From Ypsolopha sequella (lineage: Eukaryota; Arthropoda; Insecta; Lepidoptera; Ypsolophidae): a stretch of DNA of 64,000 bases. A program made the position numbers and the translations under genes. Under the pieces are notes generated by a model. The model saw only the letters and a list, made by a program, of their open reading frames with translations. It had not been told where the DNA came from and searched no databases. The stretch covers positions 12,699,501-12,763,500 of the forward strand of contig OW203992.1 in assembly GCA_934047225.1 (NCBI GenBank), given 5' to 3'. Shown one piece after another: positions 33,316 through 44,360 of the stretch (positions within the stretch are counted from its first letter, which is position 1; every line of letters begins with the position of its first letter).

Positions 33316-34530
33316 AAAAGAAAAGTTTCTGTGACTAAATTTTATATGCTCAAAGTACATATGTTATTTTTATTTTTAAGTTCACTTTTAAAAGTTTTAG
33401 TTTCGTTTACTTGTCATTCATTAAGGATTTTAGCAATAAATTATTATTTATTTTAATTAACCTTTCATACATAGGTCGCTGACGTTAGCAAAACGAACAT
33501 TGTTGATCCAAAGTATTTTGGGTCAGCATACCTTATTACGCTTACAAATAGATAGTAGACAGAACTAACGGTAAAATAAAAACTGAAAAACTTTACTGTG
33601 TCATAAAGGAAAATTAGGGGTCCGTATGGACCGAGAATAGTAAAAGTGTGTGTAGTAAGAAAAGAGGTATAGTACTTAAGATACTTAAGGGCTAAAAATG
33701 CAAGATTTTTGTTAAGTTAAAAAACTAATCTCACCTAATTCGCCAGGAAACAAAAACCATCTGCTGCAGTTTGAAACCATTTCCATTGTATTCCGAATCA
33801 TTTTACTTTTTTAGCACAACTGCCGAGCGTCAGTTTCTCTTTGAAGCTCTCTTTACATAGGAATCTATGTACAGGTGCATTGTATTTTGTAGCTATTCAT
33901 GGTTTTGTCCACAGACATTATATCTGTGGTTTCGTCTCTGTGTAAGTTTTATCTTTTTGCTATTTGGTTGGGATATTTGGCACGATTGGCACGACACTAC
34001 ACACACAAATGAAAACAACCGCACTGTCATACCCTATGCAACTGAGTCGAAGACTTCAGTTATTTACATAAATGTGGTCAACACGAAGAAATCTTGATAT
34101 CGCGATGTACAATCCAAATTGCTGCCATCTATTGGTAGAAAAACGAAACAAAGCTTATACATTGTACAATATGTAAGTACTCGTTTTGGGGTGTGACTGT
34201 AGAAGGGCCCAAAATAGGGTTCGAAACATATTAAAAGCTTTTTTCAAAGGCTTCACCAGCACTCTATAGAATCACTGCCTTTCTACACTCTTCTCAGACT
34301 TGTTCCACCTAAATGTACCACCTTCCTGTATAGCGTAATTCAGCGCTACGATGCATACTTTAAAATCTTTCATATCAAAAACTATCAGTAAATGCTTTTA
34401 ATTCCATTTAGTGGTTCTCAAGTTATAAACGATCATACACAAACGTTGCATTTTATATGTATATAAATTATAGAGAAGAGAAAAGAGATTCATAGAAGTA
34501 GAAAAGATATGGAAGAAGATAAGTTAAATA
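33316..34530. other. No recognisable feature
   Basis: AT-rich; one small open frame at 33867-34097 without motif. Nothing supported. Confidence 0.4.
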
Positions 34531-34544
34531 ATGTGCAACATAAT

Positions 34545-34885
34545 GGCAACAGGTGGTAGAGCTGATGCCGGGCTCGACTGTGGAGGTACCACCATCTTAC
34601 TTAGAGACCCCCTCGAAGTAATTCGGGGGAGAGTAAGAGGACAGCTCACAGGCAAAAAACAAGGGGGCCCACCATGCCTGGGACCGATGGATGGCGGTAT
34701 ATCCATCCCCAATAGCCGGGCCTTACATGGAACAGACTGGTGACGGGCAGCGGCGTCACTGACCCGCCTGCCCAGCGTGTGTGAGTATGGGCAATTCTTC
34801 TAGGATGACCGCCGGGAGTGGCAAAGTCCTGGAAAGGCTTATGTCCAGCAGTGGACGAACTAGGCTGATGGATGATAATGGCAAC
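34545..34885 (+). mobile_element. SINE-like element with a LINE-derived 3' end
   Basis: A GC-rich block (34550-34800) with no plausible coding is followed at 34804-34863 by a frame reading DDRREWQSPGKAYVQQWTN, the extreme C-terminus of an RTE-like endonuclease/reverse-transcriptase family common in Lepidoptera, then a TGATGGATGATAATG tail. The 60-base segment could serve as the recognition tail for the partner LINE's machinery. The open frame 34531-34743 covers the GC-rich block but shows no known domain. Alternative: a 5'-truncated LINE next to unrelated DNA. Confidence 0.55.
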
Positions 34886-35892
34886 TATATGAAGACGGTA
34901 AAAAGGAACACAATTTCAATTAAGTTTTGGTAAAGGATACATCTAATGTTTGATAAACCCACAAGTCTTTCAGAAATCAATTTGGTATAATAGTGCGATT
35001 CTTACTTGTCCGTTTACCGTCATTTCTACACCGACGTGCCATTCATTACGATGGTGGAGCATGGCCGCAAGATCTGTCAGCAATGTGACGCAGCCACACA
35101 GAAATTAGGTTATGCTGATAGGGTAGTGCTTGAGCGGATGCTGCCTTTATAAAAAAAAACAAAAATATAGTCATATATAAAATAAAATGCATAATACTCA
35201 TATAGTTTTAAAACATCTTAATAAATTTTAAATAGGTAAATTTATAAGGTAAAATTTAGTAAGGGGCCATACTTTTTCAAAACGTTTATTGTTGTGGTAA
35301 ATGTCATAGGCCAATAAAAAATATGACAATGTGATTTTTCAAGTAGAAATTGACCCGCTCAGTGCACTATTTTGCAGATATAACGGAAATTGCGTGCGTA
35401 TCCCCTAGTGGGGACTCCCCACAGAGAATGTTTGATTTATACAGGATGTTAATGGACATGTATCTTTTAATGAACTGACGTAGTCTACTGATCATACTGA
35501 ATTACTTTCCCAAAGAAACATAACCATGTAAATGAAGAAAAAAGGTCGAGTAGATATACTGCAATGACGTTTACATTGCGAAGAAAAGTATTGTTTTTAA
35601 CATACTGAAGAAATGTATTGACAATATATGTATATAAAACCAGTACAATTTATAATTTTTTTGAAAATCGAGGAAGTCATTGACTGACGTTAGTGTAAAA
35701 ATCCATTCGCCTTGAATGTATCAATTCCACACCAAGAATTCTCCCTATCCTTTGAAGTGTAGCGCTCCTTGCTTTCCTTCTTCTTTCTATGGTAAAGTTC
35801 AGGAAATATAATTTCCATCAATTCGGATTATCGGATTAACTTGAACTAGCAATTGAAAAATATGAATTTGAATAAACTATTTGAATTTGAAG

Positions 35893-36290
35893 TTGACAAC
35901 AGAGGCAGGTGCCGGTAAATCACGACTCATGGTCACGACTATCCATAAATTGTGAACAGCTAATGTCGATAATTGTAAGAAAACGAGTTACTTATATATA
36001 CACAACATTTTTGTCTACAACTACAAACACAAAGTTATGTACGAAATAGTAAAAGAATTAAAAAAAATTAAATGTTCACCAGGCCGCGGCCGTGGCGTGC
36101 GTCCGGCGCGGCGTGGCGCGGGTGCCCGCTCGCGCGGCTGCGTGCTTTTTCGGCCTGTATCATAGAGCAGCGCTGCGTGAGCAGGGCCCGTGGCGCGCCG
36201 TTCTCTATGAAAACAGGTATCGAGACCTTTTACTCCATTTACATTTTTTGTAAAAACAGATGTTCTGATTTAATGAATCTATTATTAGAT
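35893..36290 (+). repeat. Repeat 'family G', copy 2, with GC-rich insert
   Basis: GGTAAATCACGACTCATGGT, CCATAAATTGTGAACAGCTA, CGAAATAGTAAAAGAATTAA, then CATTTACATTTTTTGTAAAA and ATGTTCTGATTTAATGAATC align with 20750-21262. Between the two halves, 36077-36215, is a CpG-dense block. Confidence 0.65.
36077..36215. other. CpG-dense block in AT-rich surroundings
   Basis: About 140 bases with repeated GCGCGGC/CCGCGCG words (GGCGCGGCGTGGCGCGGGTG, GCTCGCGCGGCTGCGTG). It interrupts family G copy 2. No inverted termini or duplication that I can define. A similar but separate GC-rich patch lies at 26089-26170. Confidence 0.6.
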
Positions 36291-36374
36291 TCATCAGTGC
36301 AAATTATACTTCTTGAACTGTACCAATGATCTCTTCGGTAATTAGTAACTCACTCGGTTACGCTAGAACCAGAA

Positions 36375-36740
36375 ATGCATGGACGGACACTGGCTTGTCC
36401 AGACGAACCCTTGCCCATTGTTCTAACTCTAAAAAAACTATGGGACAAGCTGCTCTGCGGAAAAACCCAACAAGTCCTTTTAGAAACGGCCCTAAGCTCT
36501 ACAAACCGAGCCCGTCTCCTTGCTGTCGCGACACGAGGCTGGATATACTGGCTACAACCAATGCCATTAGTCACAATCAGTACACTTTTAGACAGAACCG
36601 CTTATGCTATGGCAGTCTGTTTGCTACTCGGCATTCAAATAAACGAACCACATCGCTGCTAATGTGGCACAAGAATCAGCTATCTAAGTCACCATCTCGG
36701 CATAATCATGACGTCAAAACGCCGGCCGCCTTGCCCACCT
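36375..36740 (+). pseudogene. Retroelement protein C-terminal fragment
   Basis: The 95-codon frame 36375-36662 has ARLLAVATRGWIYWLQPMPL, TISTLLDRTAYAMAVCLLLG and NEPHRC. This matches a pattern that I remember downstream of the RT domain in a group of animal non-LTR elements (A-x3-S/T-x2-H-x-DWL-x-A-x-P-I..., then L-D-D-x6-R-x-A-x-x-L-R-L-G, then P-H-R-C). The frame breaks after NEPHRC and shifted continuations (SHHLGIIMTSKRRPP) contain stops. The RT domain is absent. The overlapping 138-codon frame at 36326-36742 is in the wrong frame for this match and is probably a shadow. Confidence 0.5.
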
Positions 36741-38873
36741 GAGAGCGGGCTAAATTTTTGCGCAGTTTGGGCACGAAATCGTGGCCGTGGGCGAGTCATC
36801 TTATGACTACTGGACTTACCTAGGAATCCAATGAGGTAACGCTGCAACCTAGCCTTCCCATATAGCAGCGATTTGTTTTCACTTAAGTATTTATTCAAAT
36901 TTAAAACCACTGCGTTATAAAAAAAGATCTTGATTAAACATCGTAATTTTGCTGCATAAAAATTTCAACTGAAAGGGCAATTTCCAACACAATACCCGCC
37001 AATAGGTTTATTTGTAAACTTTCATTTTGTTGGATTTTCACTTTTGATATAAATAAATTGTTATTTCAGTTCTTTTTTTGTTTTTAATAGGTATCCCTAC
37101 TTTTAAAACAAAACGGAAAATCATTTTACAAAGAGACTTTTAAAGAAGATGTATTATGGCTTTCATCGCATTCTGACCTGATCAATTGATCATTTAAAAA
37201 TAATACTTACATATAAATATGTTTGCATTTTTGCGATTATCTGATTACTAGAACACGTTTACAATAAATATCAGGAGTATATACATAAGTAAGAACGTAC
37301 AAACGATGCCAAAAAGTCAAGAATTATTGTTGCGGAAAAACAGTTGCCCGAATATTTAAGTTATCCTTTACCAAATAGTTGGCACAAAGAAAGATACCTA
37401 CCACTTATATTACAAGGAGGGTAAGCATTTATCATCACCTCTTGTTGCAGGAATACATTTACAAATAGAATAAACAGGATAGCGCTAGATAAGAAACGAG
37501 AATTGCAATTTCCGTCGAAGAACTTCCCAACATCAAGTAAGAATAAACGTTACAGGTTCCCCTTTTCGAAGGCGATATCTATTTCTAAGTAAATAAGCTA
37601 TCTATTTGTAAGATAACAAAGCGTGGAAATGCTGGGAACCGATACTACAACTATTTGTGCCTATCTTACGCCTTCTATTCTTATGTATTAATTTTAGTCA
37701 GTTTCAAATAACATATGAAAGCAAGAATCTACTCTGCTTGGAAATTTAGACTAAACAGGTTGAAAAAAAAATATGGAATGGTAATATTTACTAAATGTTA
37801 TCTGAAACTAACTGTTAGTTGCTTATACAGACACAAATACTATATAATAGGTATATTATACCTGTATCTATGTTAATTTTTAAATGACCTTTCTTTCTTT
37901 CACTATATACAGGCCGTAAAAAGACTGCGACCTTTAAATTAAACCATATAATCTAATGAACATACTGAACAAATCTGAAGTAAAACACACGCGCAAAACA
38001 TCAGAGAACTGCAAAACACTAACCATTGCATTCAACAGTAACCTAAAGACTTTAACTCGCAGGAGGAAGGTCTATTTTAGATCGCTGTGCGTGAGCAGTT
38101 GTTTCATGGACAACGCTTCCTCGAAAATCGCCCGTATATCGTTGCTTTAGGGTTCATGCATTTTTGTTTGAAACTCAAATATTTCTTAAACTAATGGTTG
38201 TCGCGGGTATGTTTCCTGGGAAAAGTGGTTCAGTATAATCGGTAGAATATGTAGTTTGATTTAAAGGTAGCAAGACTGTTTACACCCGGTATAGTACATA
38301 AAATTTATTTCAGAATACCATAAACTTATCCCCGTGCTCCTATCAAATTAATTGTTTTACCCACCCATTTCCAGAACAGTATTTGTAATAAGCCTGCTCC
38401 GATTTCCAAACTCACCAACAGTCCAATAAAAACACCTACAATATGCTATTTCTGACTGCGATATCAATGTCAAAATTTAGGAAGATTTAAACTAAATCTA
38501 AAAAAGCTTTAGCCAAAATTAAATAATTTTCTTTTATATGTAACGAAATTAAGATTATTTTTTTGGGTATTATTTTACTTGAAATGAATTTCATTTAGTA
38601 GGGCGAGATAAATTTGCATTGATTTCTTTAATACGTTAGAAGTTAAGTCCCTGTGACGGACGGACAGATAGGCGGACAAGATGGATAGAGAGCAGAGCTT
38701 TAGCAATTGGGTCTCGTTTGGCACCCTTCAGGTACGGAACCCTAAAAATGAAATGTATAATCACCTCTTTTACTCTGCCATAAATTCATGTCATTACACT
38801 CACGCAGCAAGAAATAGTCTCGTGTTCACGTACCGACGGTAAATCTTTTCGCGACAATATCAACTGGTACTAT
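36741..38873. other. No gene recognised; one repeat end at 38695-38745
   Basis: GGTCTCGTTTGGCACCCTTC and AGGTACGGAACCCTAAAA at 38710-38750 are the end of a family E copy in reverse orientation. The rest is AT-rich without supported features. Confidence 0.4.
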
Positions 38874-39379
38874 ACAGAGTGTTAAGATGGTAAACTTTTT
38901 CTTGAAAACGGGATATTCTAACCATTAATATGAACAACTTTGAAAAACCCGCCTTTTTCTAGTTAATAGAAACAGAAGACTTAAATTCAAAATTCACTGA
39001 ATAGTTATTCAACAAAACCTTATTATGTATGTATTGCATCGCAAAGTTTCCATTGGTTTCTGTAAATTAGAATTTAAAATTTATTTTCACCCAAAATTTC
39101 TTAAATTTTTTTTTTTTATTCTAATGTACAGAAACCAATGGAAACTTTGCGTTTAAGGTTTCGTTGAATAATTTTGAGTGAATTTTGAAATGAAGTGTTC
39201 TGATTCGATTAATTAGAAAAAGGCTGGTATTTCGCAATCCGGTTGCGAAAACCGCTCTTAAAACAAAATCAGCTGTTTCATACATTTGGATCGAGTTTGG
39301 AACAGTTGATTATTTTTTCGTGATTTCAAGGTTAGCCCCATAGTAAAAGTTGTTCATATTAATGGGTTGAACACCCTGT
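38874..39379. mobile_element. Long-arm foldback MITE (506 bp)
   Basis: ACAGAGTGTTAAGATGG at the left is mirrored by TTGAACACCCTGT at the right; CATTAATATGAACAACTTT mirrors AAAGTTGTTCATATTAATGG in reverse order, and CCATTGGTTTCTGTA/TACAGAAACCAATGG and CGCAAAGTTTCC/GGAAACTTTGCG form an inner hairpin. Termini of the ACAGGGTGTTA type are common among lepidopteran mariner-related MITEs. Confidence 0.7.
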
Positions 39380-40912
39380 TTGAAGGAAACAGGTTATCAA
39401 ATTTAGTATCTATAGGTATATCATTAAAGTTCTTGAAAAAGGCGCACATCTAACATGGTAAAAATGCTGTACTAGAAGTACAGTACTCCCAAAGAAATCT
39501 ATAGCCGAGCGATCGGACGAGTACCACGTGACCTTATTGATTAAATATAAAGTGTAAGGAAGTACCAACTTTGCCGAATAGTGGCAAAGATTTGTATGCG
39601 CATTATTACCTTGGGAGTACTTACAATAAAGAATAATGAAAATCTAAAACAAATGAATGAGCAATGAGGTTTACTCATAGACATAGGATTCGCGCGCTTA
39701 ATACATTCTAAATTTATGGGTTTACTCCACCCTCTATCCACGTGTTTTATTTTATTATTCATCTTGAAGTTTTTGCAAGTATATTTACGTATTTTATTTT
39801 CTCACACAAACGCTACCGGTTTATTGGTAAAAAAAATTCGTAGAAATAAGCTCGCCTTTGTGCATTTATATAGGAACGTTATTTTAGCAAAATAGAGATT
39901 TTCTTGTGTAAAATAATAATTTAAGGTAGTATTATATAAGATTTATATTATCGGCTGTAACCGTTTTCGGTCATGGCGGGTGGCGACCGCTTCAACTCCC
40001 ACTCGGTACGGCGCGGCGCTCTGTGCTCCTGAATATGTCTTCCGTAAATCCCCGTGCGTACTGATCGGAATCATTGTAAAATGGACGTGAAATTAATCCA
40101 TTATTATAATGTCAACATATATTTTATTATATATATTTCTTACCATTCAACTAATGCCGACGACAAAAAATAGTCGAAATACATGTGGAAATTTATTTTA
40201 ATAAATTGTTTTTTTGTGAAACTATTCATTTATTGGATGTAATACTTATCATAATTATGTATATAATAATGTAACTTCTTCCCCTTTCCTGAATCGTACA
40301 CTTAGATACAATGTACAAAATAAAATAACTGTTTATATTACTTATAGCACGGGGCGCCCTTTGGCGAAAATAACTTCATAGTGCTTCCGTGTTACGGAGA
40401 ATCCTAGTATCGGAGCACACATATTCGAATTTATTATTATGTGCTAAGTTGTTAGTTTTACAGTCTAAGAAAGAATCTGTTAATGTGTCGGAAGCCTGCT
40501 TTGGGTATTACGAGTATTAGTCACAATTTTTTTTTCTCTATTTTTGTATTTTACCAACCTTAGGATAGGCCTAATTAAGTTTTTTCTGTAATACTAACCA
40601 TTTAAGTAAATAAATAAATAACTTTTTTCTATCATCTTCAATTCTAACATTTATGATTTCAATTAGATGTTACTAAATCGTTTTAAGCTTTAAGAGTAAG
40701 TTTCCAGTTGGTATAAAATTGTGGCTGACGACATTGTCGCAATTTCAGACGGCATTAAGCACTCAGTGACAAGTGGTCGTGAACATCGACAAATACTGCT
40801 CTTTGTAGATTGTAGAGGTACATGTCAACAGCGCCGCCGGGCTACTCCAAACTAGGCCTTTCCTCACCAATCCTGGTTTGTTTAGTTTTACCATAATGAA
40901 AAACTTGTTTAA
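39380..40912. other. No recognisable gene
   Basis: AT-rich sequence with a GC-richer patch at 39965-40030. AAGCTCGCCTTTGTGCAT (39849) repeats a LINE tail word from 15236. No other features supported. Confidence 0.35.
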
Positions 40913-41147
40913 CACTCTTAACGCCAGTGTATCATATATGATACACCTAGGGGTGTACCGTTCCTACTTCATGGACCAGTGTATTACTCAGTATACACCA
41001 TTTTATACATTTTCTTTTAGCGTCTAAAAGTGCTGGCCCTTGAGAATACGTCAGTAGTCTTTTGATTGTGAATCGGTTTGAAAAATGTCAAAGTTATTGG
41101 AAAAAAAAGGTGTGTTTTTTGAGAAAATATCCTTGGCGCTGAGTGTG
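40913..41147. mobile_element. TTAA-flanked MITE (piggyBac-like)
   Basis: Flanked by TTAA at 40909-40912 and 41148-41151. Left end CACTCTTAACGCCAGTG and the reverse complement of the right end, CACACTCAGCGCCAAGG, agree at 10 of the first 14 positions. Near the left end is a perfect 20-base palindrome, GTGTATCATATATGATACAC. 235 bp, non-coding. TTAA duplications are typical of piggyBac (and Kolobok) elements. Confidence 0.6.
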
Positions 41148-41199
41148 TTAAGGGCCCCTTATCTCTGGCATTGAGCATCTCATTTTTCGTCAAGTAGAA

Positions 41200-41272
41200 C
41201 TGAACTCTATGACGTTTCATTATCGTTTAAAATAGCGCGCTCTGAGCCGTGGCTGTTACGATAAACGAAACA
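41200..41272 (+). repeat. Dispersed repeat pair with 48950
   Basis: AACTGAACTCTATGACGTTT and GCGCGCTCTGAGCCGTGGCT recur as AACTGAACTCTGTGACGTTT and ACGCGCTCTGAGTCGTGGCT at 48953-49013, in the same orientation. Confidence 0.6.
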
Positions 41273-42021
41273 TCGGGCGCTCTCAGAAATCAAGTTTTTC
41301 ACTCAAAAAACGGTGAAAACGGTGTTTGCGGTGAAATTTTCAAAAACGTATCCGCAAAATTATTTTCTATATTACCTTTTCTTTAATGTCCTGTAATGTA
41401 AATTGTATAAAACAAAAAAAAAAACTGAAAAATCAACCAGATTTCAGATGTTTTTTGATCAAACGATCAAAAATTATACTTATGTGCCGCGTTTTGAACC
41501 GCAAAAAAATCTGCAGAAAGAATGTATCTAAAATATATATTTTTTCAGAGTTAAAAAATTACAATTTCATTGCTTAAAATTAATTTGAAAAGACACTAAA
41601 TTGGGATAAGCCCACTTAATTCCTCCACAATTTTCAAATAACAGCAATATATGTATCTAAATAATATAAAACTGATGAAACTTAAAATTTCGCTTAAGTA
41701 CTAGTGTAAAATAACCTACTTATGAAATAAGTAAGCTAAATGTAGTATTACATTTTTTAGTATACATTTTTATTTTATTAAACTTGACAAGGCTTTAACA
41801 AGCAATTTTTTCATTCAAAATAGTACTCCATCTAAATATCCCGACTGTATGTATGAGGTACTCGTATTATTAATTATAAATTTGAAAAAAGGATGTATCT
41901 AAAATTTTTTTTTCAGACATACAAAATTACAATTTCATTGCTTAAAATTAATTTGAAAAGACATTCAAAATAGTACTTCATCTAAATATCCTGACTGTAT
42001 GTATATGTACTCGTATTTATA

Positions 42022-42282
42022 CTGGATGTTAAGATAAAGGTGCGGAAGTCGGAAACTGGCAATAATACTCGTACATACGAACAACTTTTACTATGAAGCC
42101 AAACACCGAATCGCGAAAAAAAATCTGGTGTTCCATAGAAAAGTTACATAGCTACCCGACCAAAATGCAAGAAACAATAGACTTTTTTCTCGATTTCTGA
42201 TTTTTTTTCACGGAAATTTTTGTTCGTGTGGTCGAACACTATCGCCAGTTTTTGGCTTCCACAACTTCATCTTAATAATCTG
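42022..42282. mobile_element. MITE 'family J', full copy
   Basis: ACTGGATGTTAAGATAAAG is mirrored by CTTCATCTTAATAATCTGT, with GGAAGTCGGAAACTGGC mirrored by GCCAGTTTTTGGCTTCC inside. Related to 22940-23150. About 261 bp, non-coding. Confidence 0.65.
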
Positions 42283-42481
42283 TATAATATATATATATGT
42301 ATATTAATATGTGTGTATATGTTCATTCTTTTTTTTTACGTTTATATATATATATTTTTAAAGTATATCTGTGTTCAACAATATACAATATGTATTATTC
42401 TGTAATATTACGTTTTGTTAAAAATAGGACTTTGATTTTTTTTTGTTAGCATTTACACAACCCCCTTTTTCTCTCCACCCA

Positions 42482-42595
42482 AAGGTTGCCTGAGAGATAT
42501 TGCTATAATTGCTATACAATGTCTGGTCTGTATGTTAGAATGTGTTGTTGAATATTTTTGTGAATATACAAAAAGTGTAGTAAATAAAAATACTA
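42482..42595 (+). repeat. LINE 3'-UTR relic
   Basis: Second copy of the sequence described at 16452-16580, ending in GTAGTAAATAAAAATACTAG. Confidence 0.5.
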
Positions 42596-44193
42596 GGAAA
42601 GAGGAAAAGGGTCGAATTTCAAAGTTTATAATAGGGAAACATGCTTATTTCATTTCGATTTTTTAACTGTTATCTTTGTATGTAAGTGTAAGTTTTACCA
42701 AGATTGCTCAAAATACGATAAGATTGGATAGCACTGCCTCATCTAGTATCGCTTTACACAATGGTTTGTCTTTCTTTTGTTTTTATCTAAAGGTCCATCT
42801 TTCTCTTTGCTAGTTGATCGGATTAATTTTTTTCACAATTTATGACGAAAGCGCAATTACTCTTGCGGTTTGACTTAAAAAGCTTTTAATTGTCATTTTT
42901 TTTATTCTTAAAAAGAAAAAGTTTTGTAAATTATGTATTATTGACACGAATTGAAGATATTTATACAACACAAAATACGTAAACTCTTGACACAGACGGC
43001 TCAGACATACATTTGTACCTCTATCTTCGTCAGGTGTGTGTAAAAGTGACATTATTTTCCTACTTTCGAATGAAACTGTAAACGAGCAGAACAAAAAGGC
43101 AGAGCCTGCGATCTTGTCTAGTACCGCAACCTAGCCCACATCACTCTCGGTAATTTATCACATCATTACTCATAAGCAGGCGGGCTCTTCAGCTACTCCT
43201 ATTATATCTACATAGGAGGAACATGAGGACCTATAGACAAGTTAAGTGTTAGTCATCTGTGAAAACTAAAACATCGAGACATATATCATAAGCTGTAGAG
43301 AGTCAGTCAGTTATATAAATGGTGATTTTGGTCATCAATATCTCAAGCACTGGAAGTTTCATAGGTTTTTTTTTTACAAAATAGCAACTTTGTAGTTTTA
43401 ATAGATTTTGAGTTATGGTGGTGTCGAAAGTATCTTGAAAACCATTTCGCACAAACCATCGTTCAACAAACCATACAGGAGTGGTGAAATGATCTCCATG
43501 GTGCAAGGCGGGAAATTGTTTATCTTCGTGAAACCGAAAAAAAATGCTATACAACGATCTCCATTCATAAATTTTTGATCGCAAATCAGCGAGATATTTC
43601 GACTGGTCATTAGGTATGGAGATAAAATCCATATAGAGATTTATCTATGATATTTAGCTCAAGCCCCGAATTGAGTTCCTGAACACATTCCCTGTTATTC
43701 TTTTGAAAATGATTTTATATGTTACTAATGAAAATATACTCGTACCTGAAGATAGGAGCTCTTATTTATTTTTATTGATATATTCCTGCGGAATATTTCG
43801 AACGAACGTACCCACTTTCAATATTACAAAAAATATAAGTAAAAAAGCTCGTAAGAATGCTTCGTTTTATTGCAGGAATAGATAACATATGGGTGAGATA
43901 TTTCTGTAAAAACTACCACCACGTTCTAATAAACACTTAGTAACATTGCAACTTTGTGTTAGTGAGAAAACCTGCGATGCTATTGTGTATCTTTCAATCG
44001 GTGTCCAATTACCTAAAATGTACAATTGTAATTGTCAAACGATCGAATGCCAATTGTCAAGGATAAGTTCGCATCTGAAGTGACGTCACAGTGCAAAGCA
44101 GTATCAATATCCACTGTAGGCAATTTTGACAGCTCAGATTTTATTGACCTCAGAATGTTTTCGTTAGCGTGCGTTCGGGTATGCATAGTTGCT
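42596..44193. other. Unassigned region
   Basis: Several short open frames; the largest, 43303-43632 (-, 109 codons), shows no motif that I recognise, and an overlapping frame on the same strand makes coding doubtful. No repeats matched elsewhere in the window. Confidence 0.35.
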
Positions 44194-44360
44194 TTTTTAT
44201 TATTATTTATTATTTATTTATTTATTTATTTAATATAAAATTGTTCAGCATTACAGTATTAACCAAGTAACTGACCAATTCAAAGATATATACAAAGTAA
44301 AATGATTAAAAACATATTTAAAAACAAAGAAAGATAATATTATTAAAGAAATAAATATTT

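Noticed and set aside
36326..36742. 138-codon plus-strand protein
   Set aside because: The overlapping frame at 36375-36662 matches a retroelement pattern; this one does not and is probably its shadow.
43303..43632. 109-codon minus-strand gene
   Set aside because: No motif, AT-rich codon use and an overlapping competing frame on the same strand.
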